Of a stretch of DNA of 26,018 bases, positions 19,309 to 26,018 are shown piece by piece (positions within the stretch are counted from its first letter, which is position 1; each line of letters starts with the position of its first letter). Made by a program: the position numbers and the translations under genes. The stretch is from a virus. The stretch lies in the IMG/VR virus record IMGVR_UViG_3300047667_000596, positions 1-26,018 of that record. One strand, 5' to 3'. Below the pieces are notes generated by a model, which did not search any database, was not told where the DNA came from, and saw nothing but the letters and a program-made list of their open reading frames with translations.

Positions 19309-19598
19309 ATTCACCAATTGACAACAGCATACAAGAAGCGGCAAGAGATGAGCTTATTTCTCAGCACTGGGATGAACTGCAAACAACTGGCCAAACTATC
19401 TTTATTAGCGATATAGAAAAAAGAATCATTAATCGTGATGATGTTATGTTTGATGTGATGGGCGATATGGGTGATAAGAAATTGTATCACGATATGGTAG
19501 TTACTCCGGTGTCGTTTAGCATTAGAGTGCAAGCGGCATTCAAACTGCGCATTGATAAGTTAATGGCTGATGCGATAAACGACTACTATGAAATATAA
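19302..19598 (+). CDS. Unknown 98-residue helical protein
   Basis: The ATG at 19302 is chosen because GGG lies 7 nt upstream and it overlaps the previous stop by 7 nt. The ATG at 19290 has AAAGG directly abutting it. The protein begins MLNSPIDNSIQEAARDELIS and is rich in acidic and M/D residues (DDVMFDVMGDMGDKKLYHD), with a helical C-terminus. No family is recognised. It overlaps the next gene by 11 nt. Confidence 0.72.
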   Translation: MLNSPIDNSIQEAARDELISQHWDELQTTGQTIFISDIEKRIINRDDVMFDVMGDMGDKKLYHDMVVTPVSFSIRVQAAFKLRIDKLMADAINDYYEI

Positions 19599-19809
19599 CA
19601 GCGATGTTGAGATGCTTAACGATGCATTATCATATGCAAAGCTGCATCTAAAGCGGTCACGCAAAGACATTGCCAAGATTTCTGGTGTGAAATACGACAC
19701 TATTGGGCTTTGGTCGCTGAACAAAAGCAGGCCAACTTCCTTTATGCTTAAATCAGTCATCAGCGCATGTGGTTATCATGTTAGTTGGGATATGGAGAAG
19801 AAAAAATGA
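19588..19809 (+). CDS. Cro/XRE-like helix-turn-helix protein
   Basis: The 73-residue protein contains an HTH of the XRE/Cro kind at about 24-50 (RSRKDIAKISGVKYDTIG then LWSLNKSRPTSF), followed by a helix and a short strand (CGYHVSWDMEKKK). It could act as a small transcription regulator; no cognate operator is assigned. The SD is weak, suggesting coupling with the upstream gene. It overlaps the next gene by ATGA. Confidence 0.78.
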   Translation: MKYNSDVEMLNDALSYAKLHLKRSRKDIAKISGVKYDTIGLWSLNKSRPTSFMLKSVISACGYHVSWDMEKKK

Positions 19810-19955
19810 GTAAATTTCATTGGGAACGAGTAGATATTAAAGAAGCTGTCAGGCTGCGTGATAAAGAGTTTTTTACCATTGGCGAGTTAGCAGATAGATT
19901 TAGATGCAGTCGTGACCACGTTGAACGGATGCTTAAATCTGAGGGCCAATTGTGA
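19806..19955 (+). CDS. 49-residue HTH protein
   Basis: The protein reads MSKFHWERVDIKEAVRLRDK, then an HTH EFFTIGELADRFRCSRDHVE, ending RMLKSEGQL. The segment TIGELADRFRCSRDHVERML is a compact recognition-helix motif. It starts in an ATGA overlap and its stop gives a GTGA overlap with the methyltransferase start. It probably binds DNA as a dimer and may control or assist the neighbouring genes; this is inference. Confidence 0.75.
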   Translation: MSKFHWERVDIKEAVRLRDKEFFTIGELADRFRCSRDHVERMLKSEGQL

Positions 19956-20554
19956 GGGTTTTAGTCGCTTGTGAATATTCTGGGCGTGTTCGTGATGCGT
20001 TTAGAAAGCTTGGGCATGACGCGATGAGTTGTGATTTATTGCCTAGTGATAGCCCTTTACTTGGCTGTCATTATCAGGGCGATGTATTTGACATTATAGG
20101 TGATGGTTGGGACTTAATGATTGCTCACCCGCCTTGCACCAGATTGGCTAATAGTGGCGTTAGGTGGTTAAGAGAGCGCGATTTATGGGATGAACTTGTT
20201 GAGGCAGCAAAGTTTTACAACAAGTTTCAGCAATGCACAATAAAGATGAAATGTATAGAAAACCCAATTATGCACAAATATGCAAAAGCTATGGTAGGTG
20301 ACATTAAAAGACAAGTAGTTCAGCCTTGGTGGTTTGGTGAAAAAACATTTAAAGCGACAGGGTACGAGCTAACCGGATTACCTGATTTAGTAGCAACAAA
20401 TAAATTAAACATCCCAGAGGTTGGGACTGATGAACATAAAAAATGGAGTTGGATACATAGAGCATCACCTAGCCCTGATAGATGGAAAATAAGAAGCACA
20501 ACACCACAAGGCATTGCTAATGCTATGGCCGAACAATGGGGCGGTCAGCTGTGA
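19952..20554 (+). CDS. Minimal C5-cytosine-methyltransferase-like protein, GTG start
   Basis: The 200-residue protein has motif I (VACEYSGRVRDAF, 5-17), motif IV-like HPPC (59-62), ENP (103-105, in place of the usual ENV) and a C-terminal RSTTPQGIANAMAEQW like motif X. The large target-recognition region is almost absent. A GFHDAMSC region with D28 (CDLLPSD) would contact SAM. It may methylate cytosine with low specificity or be a related nucleobase-modifying enzyme. It lies in the opposite arm from Dam. The start overlaps the HTH gene stop as GTGA. Confidence 0.78.
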   Translation: MRVLVACEYSGRVRDAFRKLGHDAMSCDLLPSDSPLLGCHYQGDVFDIIGDGWDLMIAHPPCTRLANSGVRWLRERDLWDELVEAAKFYNKFQQCTIKMKCIENPIMHKYAKAMVGDIKRQVVQPWWFGEKTFKATGYELTGLPDLVATNKLNIPEVGTDEHKKWSWIHRASPSPDRWKIRSTTPQGIANAMAEQWGGQL

Positions 20555-20685
20555 GCCGTAAACCTGCAAATAAAATTGCGGAAAAAAGCTGCTGGGACAA
20601 AAAGATTGCAGCCAGGAAAAAGATTGAGGCTGAACTCGAATTGCTAAGATTGTTTAGTGATGATGTCAAAAAGGTTGCAGAATAA
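20551..20685 (+). CDS. 44-residue basic helical protein, GTG start
   Basis: The protein begins MSRKPANKIAEKSCWDKKIA and continues as an amphipathic helix (ARKKIEAELELLRLF) to KKVAE. It starts in a GTGA overlap with the methyltransferase stop and is the last gene before the rightward terminator. No family is recognised. Confidence 0.65.
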   Translation: MSRKPANKIAEKSCWDKKIAARKKIEAELELLRLFSDDVKKVAE

Positions 20686-20769
20686 TTGAATAGGTGATTT
20701 AATAACTCAGTAGGTCGGGTCATTCATTCCCTAACTCCCAAGTTTTGCAACTCCTACGAACCGCACCCT

Positions 20770-20797
20770 AAAACCCCTTAATTGGGGTTTTATTTTG
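20770..20797. terminator. Strong bidirectional hairpin terminator between converging arms
   Basis: AAAACCCC (20770-20777), loop TTAATT, GGGGTTTT (20784-20791), then ATTTTG. The 8-bp stem with T-tail ends rightward transcription; on the other strand a T-run precedes AGGGTG, so it can also stop leftward lysis transcription. The last leftward gene (holin) stops at 20790, within it. The stretch 20686-20769 shows no gene. Confidence 0.85.
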
Positions 20798-21266
20798 CCT
20801 TCGAATCTGTGCCTTTGCCTTTATCATAACTGCGCATTGCCGCCACCCCAAGCATTGACATTATCAAACCAATTATGTCAGACACTCCTAAGTCAGGAAA
20901 CACAGGTAAAATTAACGTTGATACGCCATCCCAGCCGTTTAATGTAGCTATTGATTGATACGTCCATATGTAAGTTATTACTAATGCCTTGGGTATGTAC
21001 ATTAACGCTAATGACACAGCACCAACCCAACCAATCGCAGGTCTCCATCCAGCTTGAAATATATTACCGCTTTTTGCATCCGCTAGATTTATTTCTAATT
21101 GACCAGTCATTGCTTGTACGTGAGCATTTAACTTTTCAGAATCACCTTTAGCGTATAATGCTTCAAGTTTAAATAGCTCTTGCGCTTGCTCTTTTGGATC
21201 AGGCCAGATACGACTTATAAGTGATTTGCCGATATCAAGGGCTGCTGTAAGTGGGTCTAGTGCCAT
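20790..21266 (-). CDS. 3TM-type holin
   Basis: The frame runs from 21317, but the ATG at 21266 is chosen: GAGG lies 9 nt upstream and MALDPLTAALDIGKSLISRI is a typical start of this holin group. Helical N-terminal part (WPDPKEQAQELFKLEALYA), then an amphipathic segment with NIFQAGWRPAIGWVG, and hydrophobic segments (AIGWVGAVSLALMYIPKALV then LGVSDIIGLIMSMLGVAAM), ending with a basic tail (KGKGTDSKAK). Holins of this kind open the inner membrane so the endolysin reaches the peptidoglycan. It follows the endolysin gene directly. Confidence 0.85.
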   Translation of the reverse strand: MALDPLTAALDIGKSLISRIWPDPKEQAQELFKLEALYAKGDSEKLNAHVQAMTGQLEINLADAKSGNIFQAGWRPAIGWVGAVSLALMYIPKALVITYIWTYQSIATLNGWDGVSTLILPVFPDLGVSDIIGLIMSMLGVAAMRSYDKGKGTDSKAK

Positions 21267-21267
21267 T

Positions 21268-21657
21268 TTATCTGACCTCGAAATGAGGCATATCTTTGAA
21301 GTTAGACCAGTGACCACCCCATCGCATATTTACAGACAATCTGTTTGCGGCTTCAAGCATTGCAGCCGCTACAATAGTCAGATGACATTCATCCCAGCTA
21401 GCCTTTCCGTCTACATAAGCAAACACATCTAAGGCCAGTCCGCTTTGGTGATAGCTTTTTTTAATTGTTCCGTCTAGTTGGCTTGCCTTATCGTTAAAAA
21501 GCTTTTGTTGCTCTTCTGCGGTGCGTAATCCGCCGTGCCTTGGTATGCCAAAGTCAATAGGGGACATTGAAAGTGCAAGCCTTGCAACTTCTATAAGCTG
21601 ATAGTTAACACCACTCATTCTGTCTTCGCTATTTTTTCCAAAACTAAAGTTATTCAT
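21268..21657 (-). CDS. M15-type peptidase endolysin
   Basis: The 129-residue protein fits M15 peptidases (L-Ala-D-Glu or D-Ala-D-Ala endopeptidases). A substrate loop GIPRHGGLRTAEEQQKLF is followed by SYHQSGLALDVFAY with H70 and D77 and by MPHFEVR with H125, giving the zinc ligands. It would cut peptide bridges in peptidoglycan. No signal peptide is visible, so release depends on the holin. It overlaps the upstream membrane-protein gene by 8 nt and stops 2 nt before the 3TM holin start. Confidence 0.92.
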   Translation of the reverse strand: MNNFSFGKNSEDRMSGVNYQLIEVARLALSMSPIDFGIPRHGGLRTAEEQQKLFNDKASQLDGTIKKSYHQSGLALDVFAYVDGKASWDECHLTIVAAAMLEAANRLSVNMRWGGHWSNFKDMPHFEVR

Positions 21658-21949
21658 TTTTTTCTATCTCTCTACGTTTAGCAATGCTTAGCCTGATAGC
21701 GTAAAACCGCTCAAGTATCAACATTGCGATTGCTATTGAGCTTAACAGTTCAACCCACTCGACTTGATACACTCTGCCTAAAACCCAGATTACTGGTTGA
21801 GCTAAAAAGTCTGGTAATAATTCATTTAGTTGATAAACAATGCTTGGGGCAGACACACCCATCAAAACTTTTGAGAATATTGCGTGGGCGTACTCTTGCG
21901 CATTGTGTTGCATGTCATTTATCATTTCTGTAAGTGCGCTCATCGACAT
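21650..21949 (-). CDS. Lysis-block membrane protein, possible second holin
   Basis: The ATG at 21949 (AAGG 9 nt upstream) is chosen over the longer frame to 21994. The protein begins MSMSALTEMINDMQHNAQEY, has one amphipathic region (ALTEMI to VYQLNELLPDFL) and a hydrophobic segment (VELLSSIAIAMLILERFYAI), with a basic end (RLSIAKRREIEKNE). Such single-helix proteins next to endolysins are often holins, antiholins or spanin partners. Which applies is not clear. Its start overlaps the end of the previous gene's alternative frame. Confidence 0.7.
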   Translation of the reverse strand: MSMSALTEMINDMQHNAQEYAHAIFSKVLMGVSAPSIVYQLNELLPDFLAQPVIWVLGRVYQVEWVELLSSIAIAMLILERFYAIRLSIAKRREIEKNE

Positions 21950-22103
21950 CTTTTTTCGCCTTGAGTATTCTTTTTGCTGATAGAAAGATCGCAATTAAGA
22001 ACGCGGTTATTATGAGCACTTCCAAAAAACAATCGTGACTTATTGAAAACACGGATAGCATTAGAAATGCGATTAAATAAATGTATGCCACTATCAGTTC
22101 CAA
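21915..22103 (-). CDS. Two-helix membrane protein in a shifted frame, TTG start
   Basis: A +1-shifted frame inside the 3' part of the gene at 21940-22419 encodes hydrophobic segments ELIVAYIYLIAFLMLSVF and LEVLIITAFLIAIFLSAKRI, ending KKDVDERTYRNDK. It begins with TTG after an in-frame TAA and lacks a clear SD. The strongly hydrophobic, charge-flanked pattern looks selected, while the same DNA in the longer frame reads as polar sequence. It could be an overlapping gene, or the true continuation of the upstream frame after a frameshift. Confidence 0.55.
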   Translation of the reverse strand: MELIVAYIYLIAFLMLSVFSISHDCFLEVLIITAFLIAIFLSAKRILKAKKDVDERTYRNDK

Positions 22104-22419
22104 TTATGAGTATAACAATTAAGTTCAAGGTCATTATTATACTCGCAAACGACGAGTAAAATAGCTCTTGAATCTTTAATTCTATACCACGCTCAAGAAT
22201 TAACCAGTTTACTGCAATTAAAATGTAAGCAAGTGCGGTTAATAGTGAAACGATTCTTAACTTGAAGTTAATATTCAATGTTGATAAGGCGATGTATGGC
22301 AATGCCTGGGTCATGTGCAAAGCAAATCCGTTATGACCGACCATAGCTAAATAAATAAAATAAGTGCCAAAGTGGACGGCAATAAATGCAATTGCCGCCC
22401 TAACCTTTTGACTTTTCAC
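21940..22419 (-). CDS. Multi-pass membrane protein with out-of-frame tail, GTG start
   Basis: The first 107 residues hold about four hydrophobic helices (AAIAFIAVHFGTYFIYLAM, ALPYIALSTL, LTALAYILIAVNWLILE, SSFASIIMTLNLIVILIIG). From about residue 108 the product turns polar (DSGIHLFNRISNAIRVFNKS), exactly where a shifted frame becomes hydrophobic. AGG lies 5 nt before the GTG, and the start forms a GTGA overlap with the small proline-rich ORF. A frameshift (biological or a sequence error) would join both parts into one membrane protein. A role in lysis or exclusion is inferred from location. Confidence 0.6.
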   Translation of the reverse strand: MKSQKVRAAIAFIAVHFGTYFIYLAMVGHNGFALHMTQALPYIALSTLNINFKLRIVSLLTALAYILIAVNWLILERGIELKIQELFYSSFASIIMTLNLIVILIIGTDSGIHLFNRISNAIRVFNKSRLFFGSAHNNRVLNCDLSISKKNTQGEKRCR

Positions 22420-22499
22420 TTTTTCCTAGGCTTACGTTTAGGCTTAGCATCTGGCCTTGGTTGTGGGTTTGGCTTTGGTGCTGGTCTTGAGTATGCCAC
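22416..22499 (-). CDS. 27-residue proline- and lysine/arginine-rich peptide, GTG start
   Basis: The reading frame codes for (V)AYSRPAPKPNPQPRPDA then KPKRKPRKK. Nine of 27 residues are proline and ten are lysine or arginine. GAGG lies 8 nt before the GTG, and the stop overlaps the next start (GTGA), a typical functional junction here. Composition resembles proline-rich antimicrobial peptides or a disordered cell-envelope linker; similarity is by composition only. Confidence 0.55.
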   Translation of the reverse strand: MAYSRPAPKPNPQPRPDAKPKRKPRKK

Positions 22500-22526
22500 T
22501 TTAATATCCTCTTGTTGTTTACTTGT

Positions 22527-22688
22527 TTATTTTTTAGCGTCTTTAGGGGTCAGAGCGAAAAAGTCGAAGTAAGGTTTATACTTAGCCCACCACGCGTCGT
22601 CCTCCTGACCTGGAGTAAGTTTTATTACTATTGACGCGATAGCAATAACCGCGCTTATTATATTTAATACGTCAAGTACTGTGTCCAT
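22527..22688 (-). CDS. 53-residue single-pass membrane protein (small holin-like)
   Basis: The protein begins MDTVLDVLNIISAVIAIASI, one hydrophobic helix (about 4-23), then a conserved-looking tail (KLTPGQEDDAWWAKYKPYFDFFALTPKDAKK, shown here by its key residues DDAWW and FFALTP). GAGGG lies 7 nt before the ATG. Similar small one-helix proteins occur in phage lysis blocks. It is the first gene after the tail-spike gene, so it is expressed late; a holin-like or accessory role is inferred. Confidence 0.78.
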   Translation of the reverse strand: MDTVLDVLNIISAVIAIASIVIKLTPGQEDDAWWAKYKPYFDFFALTPKDAKK

Positions 22689-22720
22689 TATTTGGCCCTC
22701 ATTTTGTAGTCTTGTTTAAT

Positions 22721-22753
22721 TTTAGCACGGTTAATTAAATCAATCGTGCTAAA
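22721..22753. terminator. 9-bp inverted repeat after the tail spike gene
   Basis: TTTAGCACG (22721-22729) pairs with CGTGCTAAA (22745-22753) around a 15-nt loop. It lies between the tail spike stop and the lysis block. On the minus strand there is no strong T-run, so it may reduce readthrough or process RNA rather than stop it fully. Confidence 0.45.
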
Positions 22754-22774
22754 CCGTTTTATAATCAAATCTGG

Positions 22775-24832
22775 TTATACAGACCTGCCAGCCTGCACTT
22801 CGCCCGTTATGCTTAGAGTTGTTTGGCCGCTTTTTACATCTAAAGTTGATCCACTGTCTTGCTGTACGTATATTCCAATTGTGGTGCCTTCAGAAAACCT
22901 CTGGGTATGACTAATAGACACCGTAGTGCCATTGACGCTGGGTGCTGATGTTCTTCTAGGCCCGCCACCTGCGCCGTTTAAATAAAGTTGTATTGTCCTG
23001 ATTCCCAGCGCGTTTCCTTCAAATTCGGCGCTGGCACTGACTGTATATATACCGTCACGGCGAATTGTATGAAGCACTAATGAAGTTGCGCCGTTAAATC
23101 CGTCATATATAGTATCGTCATATGAGATTGCCGTTGCTGTGCCTGATGTAATAGCTTGATCTACTGTTATCCTACGTTCTAAGTATGAATTGTTTAAACC
23201 ACGGAAAGCCGAGTCAGTATGGCCGAACGACTTGCACCCGCTTTCTTCAACCCAATTATTAATTACAGAAGTGTTCCTATTTATCTCATTAAAAAAACCA
23301 AATGCTGCAGTCGTGCTATTAGCCATACAGTTAACCCATTGTATCCCCTGAGGATATGTCGGATATGTCGGGGTATTACCAGTTCTAAATCCGGCAATTG
23401 TTGCAGTCCCAGTCCAGTTTCCAACAGACCCCGTTTCTGTTGCTGTGCAGCCAGAATATACAATGTTCTGTGTATATTCTGATGTTGGATTTGCTATTGT
23501 TGCACCAGGTGCGCTTGCAACAAAACCCCCTAAATCTGCTCTGTAAGTGTGGCACCCTATATAGCTCCCGAAAGTTGCCGTGTTTGCGGCTTTAAATCCC
23601 CACGAGTAACAGTTATTTGCATGTGCGCCGATGACGCTATATCTAGTAGTATGTTGGTCTCCTGTGAAGTCCCAGCCCTGACCCACCGTATCTACGATAC
23701 CGCCGTGAAACGTGAAGTCTTTTGTACCTCCCACAGAAACACCTCGATTGAACCTCGTTGTCGGCGCTTGTCCTGTCCATTCGACTGTAGTGTTTTTAAC
23801 AGAAAGGGCATAAACCTGTGCTTTTTCGCCTCGATTTAACCAAAATCCTTGGAAAACATCGTCTGATAAAGCCGTTGTTGTGCTATCTCCTGCAAAATTA
23901 TCATAAACTAGCGGGTTGTATATGATTAAATCGTCGAACAAATGGAAAGACATTCCAGAACCAAAACCATTACCTGTAGCGCTTATGTCTCTACCCCTGA
24001 TGACGCCGCCGACTATCCAAAATCCAGCGCTATTCGCTAAACTGCCGCCGTTTTTATTAGTGCCTCGATTCACCTCGACATTTTCTAAATTGCAGTGAAC
24101 ATTTGATGGGCTATAAAGCGTCCTTGTGTCAGTCGAAGGATTTGTTTGTAAGAAGTCAGCGTCTTTAATTCCAGACCTGACCGGCAAAGTTAAGTTACCA
24201 TCAAGAGCGTAAACTTTGCCTTTTATTCCGCTACAACCAACTAATGCATATACGTTTAAATATGCCTCCCATATGGGTTTGTCAGCGGTTGATCCATTTC
24301 CTACTGCTCCAAGCATATGAACATTGTGCGGATAGCTTTTTAATGACCATTGATTGCCGTTGCCATCGTTGAGTAAGTTGCCAACTCCTGTAGATATAAA
24401 GATCTGTGAAGGGCTTTGGCTTACTGGCCGTCCTGTGACGCCGTTCTGCTTCCAACGGCCACTACCGTCATCTGCGCTGGCTGTATATCCAGTTGTGTTT
24501 ATAACTGTGTCCGCTGGATAGATACCAGTTGAAGCGATTAGCTCAGTTGTTGTGATTTCATTGTTTTGTCCAACTTGTACGTAGCGACTTATTCCATTCG
24601 CAACTACTCGATAGCTTCCAGGTTGAATGTAAACAGTTACCTGTCCGTTTGTTCCGGTTGTCTTTGCTGTGCTTCCGTTACTTGCAGCAGCATCATCATA
24701 TAACAATACCACCGTATCGGCTGGCTGAATAAACATTGAGCATGAAGCGCCAACAACCACTTGCTTACCACTTGCTGTTGCATCGGCTTGATTTAATTCT
24801 AGTGCTGTAATTGTGTAAGGTATTAAACTCAT
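22775..24832 (-). CDS. Tail spike with beta-helix and C1q/TNF-like C-terminal domain
   Basis: This 685-residue receptor-binding protein has an N-terminal module (1-110) that resembles spike attachment domains (LNQADATASGKQ, YIQPGSYRVVANGISRYVQV). From about 165 it becomes a right-handed parallel beta-helix (MLGAVGNGSTADKPIWEAYL, then many G/N-rich rungs such as GFWIVGGVIRGRDISATGNG). The last 130 residues (YDGFNGATSLVLHTIRRDGI to SITGEVQAG) look like a C1q/TNF-type jelly roll for trimerisation or glycan binding. Beta-helix spikes commonly cleave host capsule or O-antigen; catalytic residues cannot be assigned. AAGGA lies 9-10 nt before the ATG. Confidence 0.85.
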   Translation of the reverse strand: MSLIPYTITALELNQADATASGKQVVVGASCSMFIQPADTVVLLYDDAAASNGSTAKTTGTNGQVTVYIQPGSYRVVANGISRYVQVGQNNEITTTELIASTGIYPADTVINTTGYTASADDGSGRWKQNGVTGRPVSQSPSQIFISTGVGNLLNDGNGNQWSLKSYPHNVHMLGAVGNGSTADKPIWEAYLNVYALVGCSGIKGKVYALDGNLTLPVRSGIKDADFLQTNPSTDTRTLYSPSNVHCNLENVEVNRGTNKNGGSLANSAGFWIVGGVIRGRDISATGNGFGSGMSFHLFDDLIIYNPLVYDNFAGDSTTTALSDDVFQGFWLNRGEKAQVYALSVKNTTVEWTGQAPTTRFNRGVSVGGTKDFTFHGGIVDTVGQGWDFTGDQHTTRYSVIGAHANNCYSWGFKAANTATFGSYIGCHTYRADLGGFVASAPGATIANPTSEYTQNIVYSGCTATETGSVGNWTGTATIAGFRTGNTPTYPTYPQGIQWVNCMANSTTAAFGFFNEINRNTSVINNWVEESGCKSFGHTDSAFRGLNNSYLERRITVDQAITSGTATAISYDDTIYDGFNGATSLVLHTIRRDGIYTVSASAEFEGNALGIRTIQLYLNGAGGGPRRTSAPSVNGTTVSISHTQRFSEGTTIGIYVQQDSGSTLDVKSGQTTLSITGEVQAGRSV

Positions 24833-24853
24833 TTTTTGAAATCCTTAATTAAA

Positions 24854-26018
24854 TTAAAATAATGCTGGGTCAGCTATTGCCATAAATATGTAGTTTCCGC
24901 CTGATGCGTTTAAACTACTAAATACAGAATTAACTGTAAAACCATCTGCGTTCGCAAAAAACAACGTAGTAGTGCCCTCTGCACTATTTTGGTTTGGCAG
25001 AAGATACTTAGACATTGTAGGTCCACCTGGTCTAATAACATCGCCAACAAACCAGTTGGTATTCCCGCCTGTCCGTTTAACTATTACCCAGCCTACAGGA
25101 AACCCAGTAACAACATCATTTCCCGCTGAACCTGTACCTGTGTAGCTACCACAAAAAATCCCTTTGGTGGGGTTATGTGCAAAATTGTAGGATATAAAGT
25201 TCACGCCTGCATCATTAAGTCTAGTATCCGACCCCAATGTTAGAGCGGTAGCAGTGGCATCTGTATTATTCCAAAATAAATTCCCAGTGCTAGCTTGAGA
25301 GTTAGTATTAAGTACTAATGCCTTAGTCCCGCCTAGGCTCCTGTGCTGCACCAACCAAATGGTGGCGTTACTTGTGCTCTTAACAATGCTCATGCCATGC
25401 ACAGCAGAGCCACCCCCTAAATTAATAGCTACTGTCCTACCTGCTACCCCGCTTCCAACATAAGTGACTTTATCAAAGAAACCTTGATTCTCAATAAATT
25501 GCCATGCAACATAAGGGTCTGAAGATGAGTTGACTTCGGATGAACTGGATATTGTAAACCCATCACTATTAAAAGCCGTTAAAGAGGAGGCGACTGTGGC
25601 CTCTGCGGCGGCTGTATTAGAAGAAATGGACTTGTTGGTTCCTCTTGTCGTATCAAACAAAGCGTGACTAGTTGTAGAATTCCTGCTCTTAATCCACACC
25701 AGCCCCCCACTATCAACAAAGTTTAATCCACTAACAATATCTTGAGTTGTGCCGTTACCTGTATAAATTGTAGTAGCAAAAACTGGAACGCCTGTTATTT
25801 CTCCTCGTATATCGCCTGTGTTAATGTATGTTATTGCATAGCCGTTCTGATTAATCGCTGCGCCCGCTGTGCCGCCGCCAAATTGACCATCTTCGCCAAG
25901 ATTGCCACCATCGCCTCCAATTGCTTCGGAAGGTTCAGCGCCCGCACCCCTTGAAATCCCGCCATCACCGCCCAATGCGTTTGATCCGTCTTCTGCTGGA
26001 ATTGTTGATGAAGTCCCC
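24854..26018 (-). CDS. DUF7483-like phage virion protein, 5' part missing
   Basis: The frame is open through the right edge, so the N-terminus is outside. The visible start is glycine-rich (GGDGGISRG, then GGDGGNLGEDGQFGGG), reminiscent of a collagen-like or fibre-tip linker. Tandem domains follow, with the pattern YTGNGTTQDIVSGLNF, GGLVWIKSRNSTTSHALFDT, ending GYF/VAWQFIENQGFFDKVTYVGSG, and a second copy GSYTGTGSAGNDVVTGFPVG / GWVIVKRTGG. This matches DUF7483-type repeats in phage tail fibre proteins. It lies directly upstream of the tail spike gene. Domain name is from recall. Confidence 0.8.
   Translation of the reverse strand, partial: GTSSTIPAEDGSNALGGDGGISRGAGAEPSEAIGGDGGNLGEDGQFGGGTAGAAINQNGYAITYINTGDIRGEITGVPVFATTIYTGNGTTQDIVSGLNFVDSGGLVWIKSRNSTTSHALFDTTRGTNKSISSNTAAAEATVASSLTAFNSDGFTISSSSEVNSSSDPYVAWQFIENQGFFDKVTYVGSGVAGRTVAINLGGGSAVHGMSIVKSTSNATIWLVQHRSLGGTKALVLNTNSQASTGNLFWNNTDATATALTLGSDTRLNDAGVNFISYNFAHNPTKGIFCGSYTGTGSAGNDVVTGFPVGWVIVKRTGGNTNWFVGDVIRPGGPTMSKYLLPNQNSAEGTTTLFFANADGFTVNSVFSSLNASGGNYIFMAIADPALF

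Noticed and set aside
25861-25975. Glycine-rich stretch as a separate collagen-like gene
   Set aside because: It is in frame with the DUF7483-like protein and the frame continues past the right edge. TTG at 25975 is not a likely start.
1-26018. Integrase or attachment site to prove a temperate phage
   Set aside because: No recombinase motif or obvious attachment core was found in this window. The lifestyle is therefore left open.

Overview
The window is part of a double-stranded DNA tailed-phage genome (or a prophage or contig of one). It has terminase, portal, tail spike and lysis genes, a replication and recombination block, dozens of small head-to-tail overlapping genes, and no bacterial housekeeping genes. 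The DNA is AT-rich by eye. Sigma70-type promoters, Shine-Dalgarno (SD) sites, a lipobox protein and the gene families (NinB, NinX-like, YopX, Dam, DUF1376, YqaJ) suggest a gammaproteobacterial host, possibly a marine genus such as Shewanella, Vibrio or Pseudoalteromonas. The host is inference. No integrase or clear CI-type repressor is visible, so the lifestyle is undecided.

Layout. Two arms diverge from a control region at 15258-15390, which holds back-to-back promoters and a 12-bp inverted repeat. The leftward arm (15257 down to 1) runs: a small putative ribbon-helix-helix protein, YopX, a HAD-like protein, NinB, a putative nuclease, Dam methylase, a lipoprotein, an AP2-domain gene, a DUF1376 replication protein with 7-bp iterons inside it, a DUF6475-like putative helicase loader, a small protein carrying an EF-Tu-like loop, and many small accessory genes. 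Between 7998 and 7638 lies a tRNA-like gene. The arm then reaches two virion-like proteins, TerS, TerL and a partial portal gene.

The rightward arm (15391-20685) carries small membrane proteins, a conserved unknown, a YqaJ/lambda-type exonuclease, SSB, a VRR-NUC-like nuclease, small DNA-binding proteins and a minimal cytosine methyltransferase. It ends at a strong hairpin terminator (20770-20797).

From the right edge, leftward late genes converge on the same terminator: a partial DUF7483-like virion protein, a beta-helix tail spike, then a lysis block (small membrane proteins, M15-type endolysin, 3TM holin). On a circular map, leftward transcription could run from 15257 through packaging and structural genes, round to the lysis genes, and stop at 20770.

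The most distinctive features are families of near-identical gene-junction sequences, each encoding the C-terminus of one gene, the SD site and the start codon of the next. Others are: twin promoters sharing a 15-bp element on opposite arms; an EF-Tu P-loop look-alike lacking its lysine; a tRNA-like sequence with a shortened anticodon arm; in-gene iterons; an unknown protein in the expected position of a recombinase partner; and an out-of-frame membrane-protein overlap in the lysis block.
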